A stretch of 64,000 bases of DNA, taken from positions 48,102,989-48,166,988 of the forward strand of contig NC_063044.1 in NCBI RefSeq assembly GCF_018812025.1, written 5' to 3'. The translations under genes were made by a program, and so were the position numbers. The stretch is from Megalobrama amblycephala (lineage: Eukaryota > Chordata > Actinopteri > Cypriniformes > Xenocyprididae). Below the pieces are notes generated by a model, which was given only the letters and a program-made list of their open reading frames with translations, searched no databases and was not told where the DNA came from. Shown in pieces: positions 48,683-60,787 of this stretch (position 1 is the first letter of the stretch; each line of letters opens with the position of its first letter).

Positions 48683-49339
48683 AAACATGTTATAAGTTCA
48701 CAATATCTGCAAATATCTTTTAGACCCAGAAGAAAAGCTGAGAAAAAGAGGGATACTAATGAAACGAGCCAAAGACAAAGCTGTGGTGGTTGCCTTTGAA
48801 AAAGTGCTTCTCATGATCTTGGGTAAGTATCACACAAACTATACAGCCATTATACAACACATTGCAGTCTGTGGTAACATCCATTTCACGTAATTAATGT
48901 CTTACAGGAAATGGAAAATTAGCAATTGAAATCAAGTATGATCCAGATGAGATCCTTCCAGAGGAGAACTCAGAAGGAGTCATAAAAGTTAGTGTTCCTT
49001 CAAGTTGTTTGAACTTTGACTTATCAAATTTCCATTCCATTTACAGAGAACTAAATTTTAAACTTGTCATCATTTTGCCTTTTTATTAGAAAAGCTTGTA
49101 TTATGTATTACATTTATTCTAATTTAAGTCTACTGAAATCAGTTCATACGTTTTGCTATGAGGAACAATTGCTATAAGGAACTGTAAGGTCAGTGGTTTA
49201 GTAAAAGCTAATCAGAAAGCTAACTAATAATTACTTTATTTGCCAGGTAAATGACATCTCCTGGAATGAGTTTGAAGGTGCTGACAGTCATACTGAGGAT
49301 GATATCCCATGGGACCTCACTGTGGACCTCCCTCATTGA
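45510..49339 (+). CDS. rdm1: RAD52 motif-containing protein 1
   Basis: Nuclear protein linked in mammals and birds to DNA damage responses, especially to cisplatin; it pairs an RNA-recognition fold with a short RAD52-like motif. Exons: 45510-45614, 46675-46854, 46995-47117, 47238-47400, 48724-48822, 48908-48987, 49247-49339; all phases fit and give 280 residues, close to the human 284. Residues 15-95 form the RRM-like region (PNATVAEPGFYAMVKFYSS). The RAD52-like motif follows (KCHNLANHYLGFGGWSTRII). The C-terminal part is rich in Lys/Glu and ends in an acidic tail. I identify it from the order of these blocks against the human protein as remembered. Intron 1 carries a decayed duplicate of the exon 1 end and exon 2 start. 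Confidence 0.9.
45659..45681. repeat. (TAA)n microsatellite
   Basis: About seven units in rdm1 intron 1; its counterpart in the duplicate is at 46439-46455. Confidence 0.8.
45809..45840 (+). pseudogene. rdm1: rdm1 pseudo-exon 2 (duplicate)
   Basis: After CTTCTTAG the sequence reads GAGTCGTGTATTCAGCATTT and on to GGAGCTCTTTA, matching the true exon 2 start at 46675 except that ten bases (CCTGTGGAGC) are missing. The deletion shifts the frame, and the rest of exon 2 is absent. Confidence 0.75.
45852..46346. repeat. Direct repeat A (copy 1)
   Basis: Nearly identical to 49895-50372, from GGAAAT(A/T)ATCCAGGTTGAAG to CACTAAACCTGCCCTTAAAT. It includes TGTGCCACTAGGTGGCAGGG and GTTTACAGGGACTCTCCATA, the latter a sequence I recall as common in cyprinid genomes, so part may be a transposon. 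It contains an (AATTC)n tract at 45996-46022. Confidence 0.85.
46347..46394 (+). pseudogene. rdm1: rdm1 pseudo-exon 1 (duplicate)
   Basis: Repeats the end of exon 1 (TTTATTTGGGGCATTCAACC onward to CACATTTATG). It lacks the start codon and upstream codons, and the donor has changed from GTAAGT to GTACAT. Confidence 0.75.
48513..48679. repeat. Compound (TG)n-A-(TA)n microsatellite
   Basis: About 45 TG units, a short poly-A, then about 30 TA units, just 45 bp before rdm1 exon 5. The open frame on the minus strand is poly-His/Thr and Ile/Tyr from the repeat. Confidence 0.95.
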
Positions 49340-49766
49340 CAACCACTCAGCTTTCTCGGCCCACACAGTGGCCAATATTTTCCAGAGAAGTGACCAAATG
49401 ATACACGTTTTCTCTTTAAAGTGTGGTATTGACCATAATGTCAAACGTGTGCAGCATTACGGTCATACTCTTTGGTTAACCTCTTGATTTCAGTGCAGCT
49501 GACCCCAGATTCCTCTTCTCTATTTCCAAAGCAATTCTCAGTTTTTTTTGTGTGGCTGATACACCAAGGCCACAGTCAGGTCAGATGTCAAGCCAAAGAA
49601 AGTCATGCCATTTCAATTGAGGGAAGCCCAAATGCATCACCCTATAATTTTATAAACCTATACTGTGACCTTAAAATTTGTGTCACCTTATAATACATTA
49701 AGGTTGTAGTATGTTGTCTTTAAAAGGAGTTTTGTGTGTTGTGGTTATGATTTTTCTCCAGTGTTA

Positions 49767-49772
49767 AATAAA
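49767..49772 (+). terminator. rdm1: Probable rdm1 polyadenylation signal
   Basis: AATAAA about 430 bp after the stop codon, preceding direct repeat A copy 2. Confidence 0.6.
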
Positions 49773-49894
49773 GTATATATACAGTGTATCTTAATCATAT
49801 TATGTGCCTCCCCGTCATTGCTTTTGCTTTGCTGCTGTTGTTCAGTTGGCTGCCTATTCTTTGTAGAATAGATGTTAATCATGTGTTTTGGGTC

Positions 49895-50372
49895 TTAGAA
49901 ATGGAAATATCCAGGTTGAAGAATAAAATCAGGTTACTCTGTTTTCCTATTCTTTCTAGTCTATTTGTTGGCGTGATTAGAGCTGATGTGCCACTAGGTG
50001 GCAGGGTCTGCTTCAATTCAATTGAATTGTGCAGGGACTTTTTTTAGTATACACATGCAGTTACAAAAAAATGATACTTAGCAAGCCATGGGCAACAGTT
50101 GAAGACCTGTAGAAAAAGACCCTTAGATGGTAGCGTAGGTTGAGGGAGAAACAAAACTCAGCTGGAAACACCTCAAACTGGCACACATTTACGTATTTAT
50201 GATAATATTGACTAATTATGTTGAGCAAAAATGTATGTATGTCAAGCAGGCAAAAAGCTCAATGAGGGTGCTCAACCACACACCTAGAATGTGTGGTTTA
50301 CAGGGACTCTCCATAGACGCAATGATTTTTAACAAACTGTATCACCTTACACTAAACCTGCCCTTAAATCTA
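49895..50372. repeat. Direct repeat A (copy 2)
   Basis: Second copy of 45852-46346, downstream of rdm1. This copy has a shorter AATTC tract and continues past the homology to TCCTCATAAACCACAAG near 50510, suggesting the first copy is cut short at its junction with the duplicated exon 1. Confidence 0.85.
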
Positions 50373-50539
50373 CTCATCACAGGAAACCTTTGGAATTTCA
50401 AATAAAGAAAAATGTTTTGGTATGTTTTTAAGTCATTTGGTTTACGAGGACACAGGAAGTGTAATACCCATGTCATTATACACATTTGTATCCTCATAAA
50501 CCACAAGAACACAAACACACATTTCATTCTGCATTAGAT

Positions 50540-52780
50540 CAATCTGCGTGAACTGAAAATGTGTATTACAAAGATCCCTTATTCCAATGGCAGTGACAGT
50601 TTTAAATAGGATTATTTTAAAAGATATAAAGATTTTGCTTTTGTTGTCATGATATTACACACTCTTTCACTTGTAAGTCATCAGCCTCATGATGGATGGA
50701 GATACGCTCCTGACTATCTGTCCATATGTGGAAGATTACCACTTTTGTCTATTTTTCTTAGCCAATCAGAATAATTTTAAGCTAAGTAATGACGTAGTTA
50801 GTAGACTCTGTTAGAGTATAACTGCTGTGGAAATGTGATTGTACGCAGAGCGGCCTATAAACTCCTTGTGAGACTTGAAGCTGGCTTCTGCTGATGAAAC
50901 TGCAAACTAATCTTCAGTAAAAATTTCTTCAATTTATTTTTTAATCTCTGACTCTGGGTCTTCATTCATCATATCTGGTCTTTTGGGTCTTTAACTGTAA
51001 AATTCTCCTACAAGGCTTAAACATGCATGTATGTATTTGTCTTTTTCATGCCAGTGTCACAACATTTCATGCATCTGTAAAAAATGATGTGATCTATAAG
51101 TCATAGCAACAATAATTTAACCAATTTCAACTTCATTTTTTAAAGTTATACAAGATTTAACAACTTAAGTTCAAAAACTTAAGTTTAATTGCTGCCTGAA
51201 ATTTGTAAGTTGACATAGGGGGACATTTTTGATGTACTAAATGAACATAATAAATAGAAAGGCCTGCAAATTACAATACTTCATATTTATTTACTTGAAT
51301 TTCTAACCCTTTAAGAATGTTAGTTAATGTCACTTTAAGGAAAGTTACAAATCGAAAGCATAGAAATTAGAAGATAGAATGTGAATTTCCACATTTTGGC
51401 AAATTAAAAAGTCGAATGTTCTAGTGTTAACACAGTTCTACTGGATTTGTTAAGGTTTGTGTGTTTGACTTAGACAGGGCGTGACACTAATAACCTCTTG
51501 TTTGGTCTAAGTCATAAACTCGTGTTGATGAGTATGTTATCGGTTCTGAGAGAGTGATTGTATCTCTTTCTGATCTTAAGTCTCCCTGAGGCGCTTGGCT
51601 GAAACACCAGCTCAGTGCTTGATTCCTCTTGCCCTCAAACAACCTCATACAGTGCTATTTTTACCATAGGGAGGGGCAAAAGTGATTTTTCATGATTACA
51701 GCTTGATTCACTCTTTCACTTCCCTATCCTCATTTTCACTTTCCAAGGTATGCCAGTGGGGTTCTCTATACCCACGAGGTTGAAATATACCAGGCATTGT
51801 ATTTCACTAGAAACAAACCAAGTGTAACGATAAATCTTTTTTTCTTTTCTTTTCTTCTTGCAAACCACAACCAAAAAGTGCCACATGCCATCTTGGGCAA
51901 TCCCAGACTGTTGCGTAATTCTTTTGTTCATGTCTCAAAATTAAATTAAATAACTGCCATATGTTATAAATTGCACCTTATTATGTTATGTTATAAATTT
52001 GACTAAATAAAAGCTACAAGAAATTGTTATAATATTATCTGGGGGTTATTAAAATATTCATTATTAAAAATTTTCACAATAAATATTGATCTAAAAAGAA
52101 GCCTAAAATCAACATCATTCAACAGATTAATTGTTTAAAAAGCTAAAAATTAAAATCTGAGAGCATTTGTGACTATGGTATGGTTTAATACCGCAGACCG
52201 AGACCAATATCAAAACCAGAGGCAAGAATCCTGAGACCAGAAATACCAAAGAAAGGATCTGTGATTTCAGGCACATTTGGTATTGACCGTACAGTATGTC
52301 ACAAATATACAGTACAGTGTTATGAACATAATCTTATGGTTATGGTTAACCTCCTAATTTCTTACTTAACTTTCCTCTTTTCACTCTTTCTATACCAGAG
52401 TCTTTTTGATGGTTTTGAGTGTTTGACACTTGACTCAAGGGAAAATTTGAATAAAAAAGTAATTCTCATCACATTGAGAGACGGTAAAATTTAAGCCTAA
52501 TTATGAACACATGATCTGACAACACAATCTCACGACAATTATAGCCTACTTTACGATTCGGTGAATTGGTTTCGAATTATTATTTAGATTGGATACGTTT
52601 GAAAATGTTTTTGTCGAACAGCTCATCTGTGACTAAGCCATCATGTAGAATAAATTAAGTTGTCAACAAGTTCTCGTGAACAAAGACATGTGTCAACATG
52701 CCACAATGTGCATGTTTTAGCTCAAAAATATCACTACTCATCTACAATAATTACTAATACAAAGGAATGTATTTGATTAT
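50540..52780. other. Intergenic DNA between rdm1 and the interferon gene
   Basis: No gene, tRNA or terminal-repeat element recognised. Around 52275-52400 there is a weak resemblance to the rdm1 3' UTR near 49425-49540 (TGGTATTGACC and GGTTAACCTC blocks). Confidence 0.4.
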
Positions 52781-52797
52781 TTTATTGGGTTTCGTTT

Positions 52798-53055
52798 CAC
52801 CTTGGGCTCTTAGATACCATATCAATCTTTTTAAGATGAGTTTATAACACGTCTTGTAGCTTCATTCATAAGGGGAAATCTCATTTGGGATACACTAGAA
52901 TGAAAGATGCAATTCAGCATTAGAAAACTTCACAAACCGCTAAGACGGTTGAAGTTAAAGACGTCTCGAAAACGGAAAGTCATCAATTGCCCCCTATTTC
53001 GGGTGCAACGTTTGGAATTACGCCTTTACTTTTCGATTTAAAATGCAGTATATAA
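52798..53055 (+). promoter_or_regulatory. Interferon promoter: IRF motifs and TATA box
   Basis: On the minus strand GGTGAAACGAAACCC (52798-52812) contains the IRF core AANNGAAA. A second match, GAAAACGGAAAG, lies near 52967-52979. A TATA box (TATATAA, 53049-53055) follows. This arrangement suits virus-inducible control by IRF3/IRF7. A possible kB-like site (GGGGAAATCTC) near 52872 has a mismatch. Confidence 0.55.
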
Positions 53056-53079
53056 CCTTCAGACCTACTGTGAGTAGGA

Positions 53080-53241
53080 TATCACTTACCAACAAACACA
53101 ACTTGTAAAGGATAAACAATTCAGCGAGGTAAGCAGTCAAATTGTGGCTTATAATTAATCTAATTATTTATTTCTTGAAATTGGTGAATCATGTTGCTTT
53201 AACCTCATACGCTCTCCGTTCCTCTATAGACATCTTTCAGA
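53080..53241 (+). other. Interferon 5' UTR with probable intron
   Basis: A good donor (GAG then GTAAGC at 53129) and an acceptor at 53228-53229 or 53239-53240 suggest a roughly 100-bp intron in the 5' UTR, just before the start codon. Confidence 0.5.
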
Positions 53242-55045
53242 ATGGACTTTCATCGTGTGGCTTGGCTGTGCACCTTTTTCTGCTTTGCGCAGGTCTGGTC
53301 ATTGCCAACAAGAAACTGCATCCTTCGGAAGGACTTGATGAAGAAAACCTGTACATTTATAGAGACTGCGGTAAGAATTGTTGCAGAGAATTTTCAAGGT
53401 TCAACACAATGCAAATATATTCTTCAAGTTTAACTAAATTAAATTTTGTTTTAGGGTGGCCTTTTCCCTTCGCAATGCCTGGACGACCACGTTTCCATAT
53501 CTTTCCCCCAAACTGTGTTTGAGTCCAGCAACACGCTTCAGGTAAAAAAACTTAGATTGCCCTTTTTTAATTTGCACTATTACACTCTAAAAAGAATCAT
53601 AGGGGAACCACTTTTGGTGCTATAGCAACATATCTTTAAAGGTGCTCCATAGCACCTTTATTAAATGGTGATATTATAACACCATTTTTTTAGAGTGTAG
53701 GTTGTATCTGTGAGTTTACTCTTCATCTCTTACTGTTTCTGAAGGTTACTGGTGTTGAAAAGGCTGTTTACCAGACACTCCAGAATATTGACGCACTGTT
53801 TGAGGACCACACTGTTCCAGACCAGTGGGATGAAGAAAAAATGACTGACTTTCGAGGCATCGTATACCGGCAGATTGAGGAGAGCAAATGCGTAAGTTTT
53901 AATGTCTTAAACTTCAGAAATCTCAACTTTGTTCAAATTAGGCTATATGTGATTAATTTATAATTAAATTATAATTATATTAAATTATAAAAGCAATTTG
54001 TGGACCTGCATGTTGTCTTAAAGCTGCCGCAACGAAAAACAGTCATTTTCTTTAATTGTAGGCCTATATTCCTGAACTTTTAGTATCAAAAGCTTTATAT
54101 TCAACATAAAATTAATAATGAAGTTCTCTGAACAGCTTCAAAGACATTTTAAGATGCATGAAGCACCAAGAAGTAGCACCGGCCATTACTCAAAAATATT
54201 TGACCGCATGGTGCCTCAACTGACGAATCAGAATCAAGTATTTTCAGAGAGCTGTGTAACATGAATGTTATAGAGATGGGGCAAGATGCCCCTTTAAGAA
54301 CAATGTGCATTTACTTTTAAATTGTAAATGCAATTAACACTAGTGCTGAAGATGGCCCCCTTACTTGGGGCAATATTTTATCTACTTTTCACTTCAAAAT
54401 AAACCTATTTTTACTCCACAAATCTAAAATCGTCAATGTGTCTACAAATCCTTCATTAACAAATAGACACAAAAACGTTGATGTTCAATGTCAAAGATCA
54501 CTATTTTCTATAGAAACAAAATTAGATCAGTTAACCTCGATTTAGTTTCAACTGGCTAAATCTCATAAATGTTGATACTCTGAAATGACAAAATTAAAAA
54601 TACCATATATCATAAAAAGGTTTGAGATTAGATTTTGTGTAATTTATGGTCAAGAAGAAAAAATATATGACTTTTATGTATATGTAAATGACTTTTAATT
54701 TATTTGCATTTAATATTTCATGCTTTCTGCATCTTCTCAAATGTAGATCATGAGCAAGTCTGAAGCGGAAGAGAATTTTCCCAGCAGAGAAGCCTCTCTT
54801 AAGGTTTACTTCGAAGCTTTATCCTCAACACTGAAAGAAAAGGTATGCTTGTGTCCCCAACCTACAGTATAACTTTAGTCATATCTTTTGTGTTCTATAA
54901 TAAACATTCTAATGTTGAATGCTGTTTTTCTGTGCAGGATTTCAGTTTCTGCGCATGGGAAATCGTGAGAAGTGAGATTCTCCGCACCCTGAACTTCATA
55001 TTGAAGCACAACTCTGACATCATGTATGAATCTCCACAGCTCTAG
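53242..55045 (+). CDS. Fish type I interferon (four-cysteine group)
   Basis: Secreted antiviral helical cytokine signalling through CRFB receptors. Exons: 53242-53370, 53455-53541, 53745-53891, 54747-54842, 54938-55045; every junction is phase 0 and the product has 188 residues. Four introns are the rule in fish type I interferons, unlike the intronless mammalian genes. A signal peptide (about residues 1-20, WLCTFFCFAQVWS) precedes a mature chain with cysteines matching the mammalian C1, C29, C98 and C138 positions (NCIL, SQCLDDH, SKCIM, FCAWE), plus one extra in KKTC. FCAWEIVR is the family signature. Four paired cysteines place it with fish group II (zebrafish phi2/phi3-like) rather than the two-cysteine group; the exact subtype is not resolved. 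Confidence 0.93.
53581..53699. mobile_element. Short MITE in interferon intron 2
   Basis: TACACTCTAAAAAGAATCAT on the left and TTTTTTTAGAGTGTA on the right are inverted ends; about 119 bp. It ends 45 bp before exon 3. Confidence 0.75.
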
Positions 55046-55060
55046 ATGCTTGTTTGCATG

Positions 55061-55121
55061 CTTATTTATTTATTTATTTATTTATCTATTTATTTATTTA
55101 TTTATTTATATATTTATTTAT
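55061..55121 (+). promoter_or_regulatory. AU-rich element in interferon 3' UTR
   Basis: A run of overlapping ATTTA pentamers (TTATTTATTTATTTATTTAT and more) begins 16 bp after the stop codon. Clusters of UUAUUUAUU are the established class II instability element of cytokine mRNAs, recognised by TTP-family proteins. Confidence 0.7.
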
Positions 55122-55278
55122 TGCCTTTGTGACTATAGAGGTAACCGAAATAACTGTCACTTTCACTTTTGATTTGTTACATCACCATTTCCATTCAGCA
55201 CTGGACAGTTCACTTTTGAACACCTCTTTATTTATACATTTAAAATGTTGTATTTTTGTATGTTTTTTGTAATTTCTT

Positions 55279-55284
55279 AATAAA
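55279..55284 (+). terminator. Probable interferon polyadenylation signal
   Basis: AATAAA about 235 bp after the stop codon. Confidence 0.65.
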
Positions 55285-55483
55285 AGATGCATTTTGAATA
55301 CATTGACCTCTCAGAATCTTGTGTTATCACAGTTTCATACTTGGTGAAATATCTGAATGAAAGAGATCAATGCAGATGAATAAAAAAGAGTGTTATGAAA
55401 AAAGGGAGGTAGGTGGATAAGTAAATGTGAAATAAGATACACCTGCGAAATATTAAGGTTGATATTTAAACAGCTCTCTCATT

Positions 55484-55487
55484 CTCC

Positions 55488-55526
<39 letters not shown>
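55484..55526. repeat. (CT)n microsatellite
   Basis: About twenty CT units, slightly interrupted. Confidence 0.85.
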
Positions 55527-55529
<3 letters not shown>

Positions 55530-55530
<1 letters not shown>

Positions 55531-56270
55531 ACCTTACACTTCGATGATGTGACCTTATACATTTGTGCATCTATGTAGCTGTTTGTTCCAGCAGAAGTTA
55601 TTTCTAGATTTACATTATGCTATACGAGATCCAAATAGACCTATTCTAGCGATCACACTTTAACCACATATCCTGTGTTTGCAACATTGTTGCAAAATAA
55701 CATCCTGTTTTTGTCTTTTTCTATGTCTAGAGCAAATGCAAATTTGTTGTACCCTATGTTACAGCATGATATCATGCGCTGCATGCGCTGCATGGTCACA
55801 GATATAAATAGCCTCTTCTGTTTCATATATTTCAGCTCTTTTGCCCTTTACACTTATATTCTAGATTTCTGTAAGCACCAAGATGTCAGTTAAGATGAAT
55901 CTAAGACTGCAGTCTTATAGATTTCTATGAGACTTATTTAACCAGTTTGACTGTTTAACTGTTATCATTGAGCAAACTTGGACAGAAAAGGAGCAGCTGA
56001 AGAATGAATGTTAACAGACATTGAATTTAAATCCTTTAAACATTGTTCTTTTTATACAGCAGTGGTAGTTCTGGTTAAACATGAATGTTTTGAGATCAGT
56101 AAACTCTTATATGGTTGTAACAGGTGAGGATATTTTGTTTAAATGGCTGTGAAATGGAAAATGAGGGAAACATAGCTACAGTATATGTCACTTTTAAAGA
56201 ATAAAAATATCAAATTGTTTATATCAAATATAAAAATATCAAATTCTAAAAAAAAAAGTGACATCTTCCC
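55530..56270. other. Intergenic DNA, no gene recognised
   Basis: The frame at 55675-55893 has no splice or motif support. Confidence 0.4.
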
Positions 56271-56701
56271 TTAAAGTGGAACTCAGTAAGATTTGCGAAG
56301 CTCCCCCTACAGGTTCCTTCAGTGAATCACACTGTCATAAATACTCCAAGCGCAGCTCTGGACTACAACGACTACAACGCTCACCAGCGCAGTAGTTTTG
56401 CAAATACAGTACAAGAAATCTCGATGGAGGTGGGTAATTTTCGAAATTGTCTTATAAAGTCATAATATATACATTGTTTTTGAATTACCGTAAAGCATTT
56501 TGTCACTCTCACGTGAACGTGAACATGAGGCGAGATTGTGTCGGGTCGGCGAAGCTCAACTTGCAAGTGCTGTTTTCTGGCGTAGACGTGCCAGAGGGGG
56601 TTAGTGCTCACCTCAAACACACCACTACAAGTCAATTAACCATCGTAAGGACTTAGAAAACTATTTATGAAGGTAAAAAAAGTTACTTAGTTCTGCTTTA
56701 A
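56271..56701. mobile_element. MITE (TTAAAGTGGAACTCAGTAAG ends)
   Basis: Left end TTAAAGTGGAACTCAGTAAG; the right end AAAGTTACTTAGTTCTGCTTTAA is its imperfect inverse. About 430 bp and non-coding; frames on both strands inside it are artefacts. Confidence 0.65.
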
Positions 56702-58660
56702 CTTGGCATTCATGAAAATGCCATTGTTCATTGTATACAGCAACTCATACGGCCTCATTTATAAAATGTTGCATAGAAACTGTCCTACATCTTATGATCA
56801 TTTCTCAAAAAATGTGCGTAGGCTTACACTCACACTCTTCCAGATGTTAAATTTATGAATCGCAAATGATTTGTGTGCAGCTGAATGGTTTCAGATCTCT
56901 GCTTTAACTCCGCCTACTGTCATAAGATCAACGTCAACATCCAAATCCTTTACTTGAGAATGAGAGTTGCAAGAATTGCTTAGATTTCCAAGTACCTGCA
57001 GTACTCCACTCTGCCACAAGGAAAATTTCATACATCTGCTTAGACCTATGGCTTAGACCTTGACTTGGCGCTAAGCAAATTTTTTTTTATAAATAGGCTC
57101 ATATGAGATGAGCAAAATCTGCACAAAACTGATCACCGGTGATCACTGCGAGATGCATGCTGGTTATGTGTCTAAGTGTGGTCCAACTTGCTCTAATATC
57201 ATGCGGACATGTCAAAAAACTCTAGCAATGGCGAGCCGGATGTGTTGGATTCTGCAGTTGCTCTCCACCAACTGAGCGGGTCAATTATCTGATCACTGAT
57301 TAGGGCAATTCAAAGGGCCCTGGAGTCTGAACACACACTGGCCCCTATTTTTCTGTATAATTGTGGTATTTAAGTGGTCTTTTCGCACAATAATCTATTA
57401 AGCACACTATAATGAATGCCCTCAGACTGTGGCAAGTACGTGTGTGTGTCCCCTTAAGACGTTCGCGGGTTATTCAGAAACACGACACTTCAAAGTTCTG
57501 ACTTGTTGCACGTCAAGTAAGAGATGACAGACAAAATTGGGATACCAAAAGAGGAAAGTGTTGAAGCTATGAAGCTGTTATAATTAACATTTAGAAAACA
57601 GAAATTCCATCAATCACACCTATGTTTATCCACTGGAAGTTGTAGTAATATTTCCAAGAATGTATGTTTTTCCATGCAATCCAGCAATAGTAATGAAGCA
57701 TTGAGCTTCAAAAAAAGATGAAAAATTACCAAGTTACATTAAAACTAGTCCTGTGATGTAGGCTATTTCCGAAGCCTTGCAACAGCTTTCTCTGAGGATT
57801 CGATTGAAATTTAATCTGAATTAATTGTCTTGGGTGAGTTTATGATATACTGTAAGCATTGTAATGATGTCTGATTCGTGTGAATCACTTGTTTGAGTCG
57901 GTTCAGTTCAAAGAATTTGAGGATCCTGTTGATAAAACCAATCTGAATGATTCATTTGAGAATAGAACTTATTTGGTTCTCGAGTTTAACTCACTGATCC
58001 AATGTCCTGATTCAATCCTGTCACTGTTTTAGCTCATTTCCATGCTTCTTTCTGGAGCTGCTGATGTGTGAAACTCAGCGAATAATAATAATAATAATAA
58101 AGTTAATTGTTTTTCTCTATATTTTATTAAATATTGTGCAAAGACATCCAGACAGAGATTCAATAGTGTCTGTGTTTGAGAGAGAAAGTGCAATGGTCTT
58201 AATTACTTGAACTAGTTAATTGTATATAGTTATAAATGCATAATTTCAGTTTATTCATTAAACTGCTCAAACGTATTGCTGTATTGTCTCTCTTATGGAT
58301 TATGCTTTATTGTTATGCTTATTGATAATGATTTTTGTTATATGCAGGGATCACCACTGGTCCCCTCCAGATTTTCTTATAGGTTTTTATAATTTTTTTT
58401 TTTTTTTTTTTTTTTGAAAAAGTTCTGCATTAAACATAACTTGACAATACCCCTTGTCAAGCTATGGCCCTGGGTGGAGTCTTGGGGCCTAGAGTACAAA
58501 CTAGCTAGGGGGCCCAGAAACCCCAGTGGCACCCCTGCTCTCGCCTACATTTCAGACAAGGAGCACCTCAAACAAGCATACTTGTTCACGACTGCATGGG
58601 TGCATTTATGTTGCCAAGGTTTTTTTATGTTTTGTTTTGTTTTGTTTTCCCTCTCTGTCT
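56702..58660. other. Intergenic DNA, no gene recognised
   Basis: Contains an (AAT)n run near 58083-58100 and a T26 tract near 58389-58415. No exon was supported. Confidence 0.4.
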
Positions 58661-58661
58661 C

Positions 58662-59090
58662 TGGCTGCGTCTGAAAACTGGAAAATGCTGCCTTCGGAGG
58701 ACACATTTCAAGGAAGGCATCAAGGCATATCCGAATCCAATGTTACCTTCACTTCCTGTTTGCTGAAATACCTTCATCTGATCGATTTTTGAAGGCAGCA
58801 TAGATGAATCCTTCGCTGCCTTTGATATCCCACAATGTGTCCAAAAGTTGCGTTTGTCAGTTTGTGTGTAAATGTACATTTCTGAAAAACATTTTTCCAC
58901 TTTTGATGTCATTTCTAGCAAGAAATTTCTACCGTAGTAATTAAATATTTGTTTAGTTCTCACCAAAGCTCGTGCTGTTTTGCTGTAGATCATTAAACTC
59001 TTATGCTGCCTCAGAAGTCTGTCCGAAATCAGTTTCGTGAGGTGCCTTCATGCGTCATTTCCTGATTGCCTGCCTAGGTTTTCAGATGCA
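58662..59090. mobile_element. Probable palindromic MITE (GGCTGCGTCTGAAAAC ends)
   Basis: TGGCTGCGTCTGAAAACTGG on the left and AGGTTTTCAGATGCAG on the right are imperfect inverted ends. Internal blocks (CTGCCTTCGGAGG and the later GCTGCCTCAGAAG, GAAGGCAGCA) also pair. Confidence 0.55.
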
Positions 59091-59271
59091 GTCTCTCTCT
59101 CACTCTGCTTGCTTAGCACTCGCTAACTGGCCACAGCTGGTGCTCATCATTGACACAGTTTCACTTCTCCCACTTGTGTTTTGAGAGATCCTTAATTTTG
59201 TTGAATGTGAGAACTTGTGTACTCTTCTGTTGTGAGTTAGCCTATTAGTGTTACCCAGTACTCATTTTTTG

Positions 59272-60787
<1,516 letters not shown>

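Noticed and set aside
48428..48688. Poly-Thr/His and Ile/Tyr open frame
   Set aside because: Translation of the TG/TA microsatellite.
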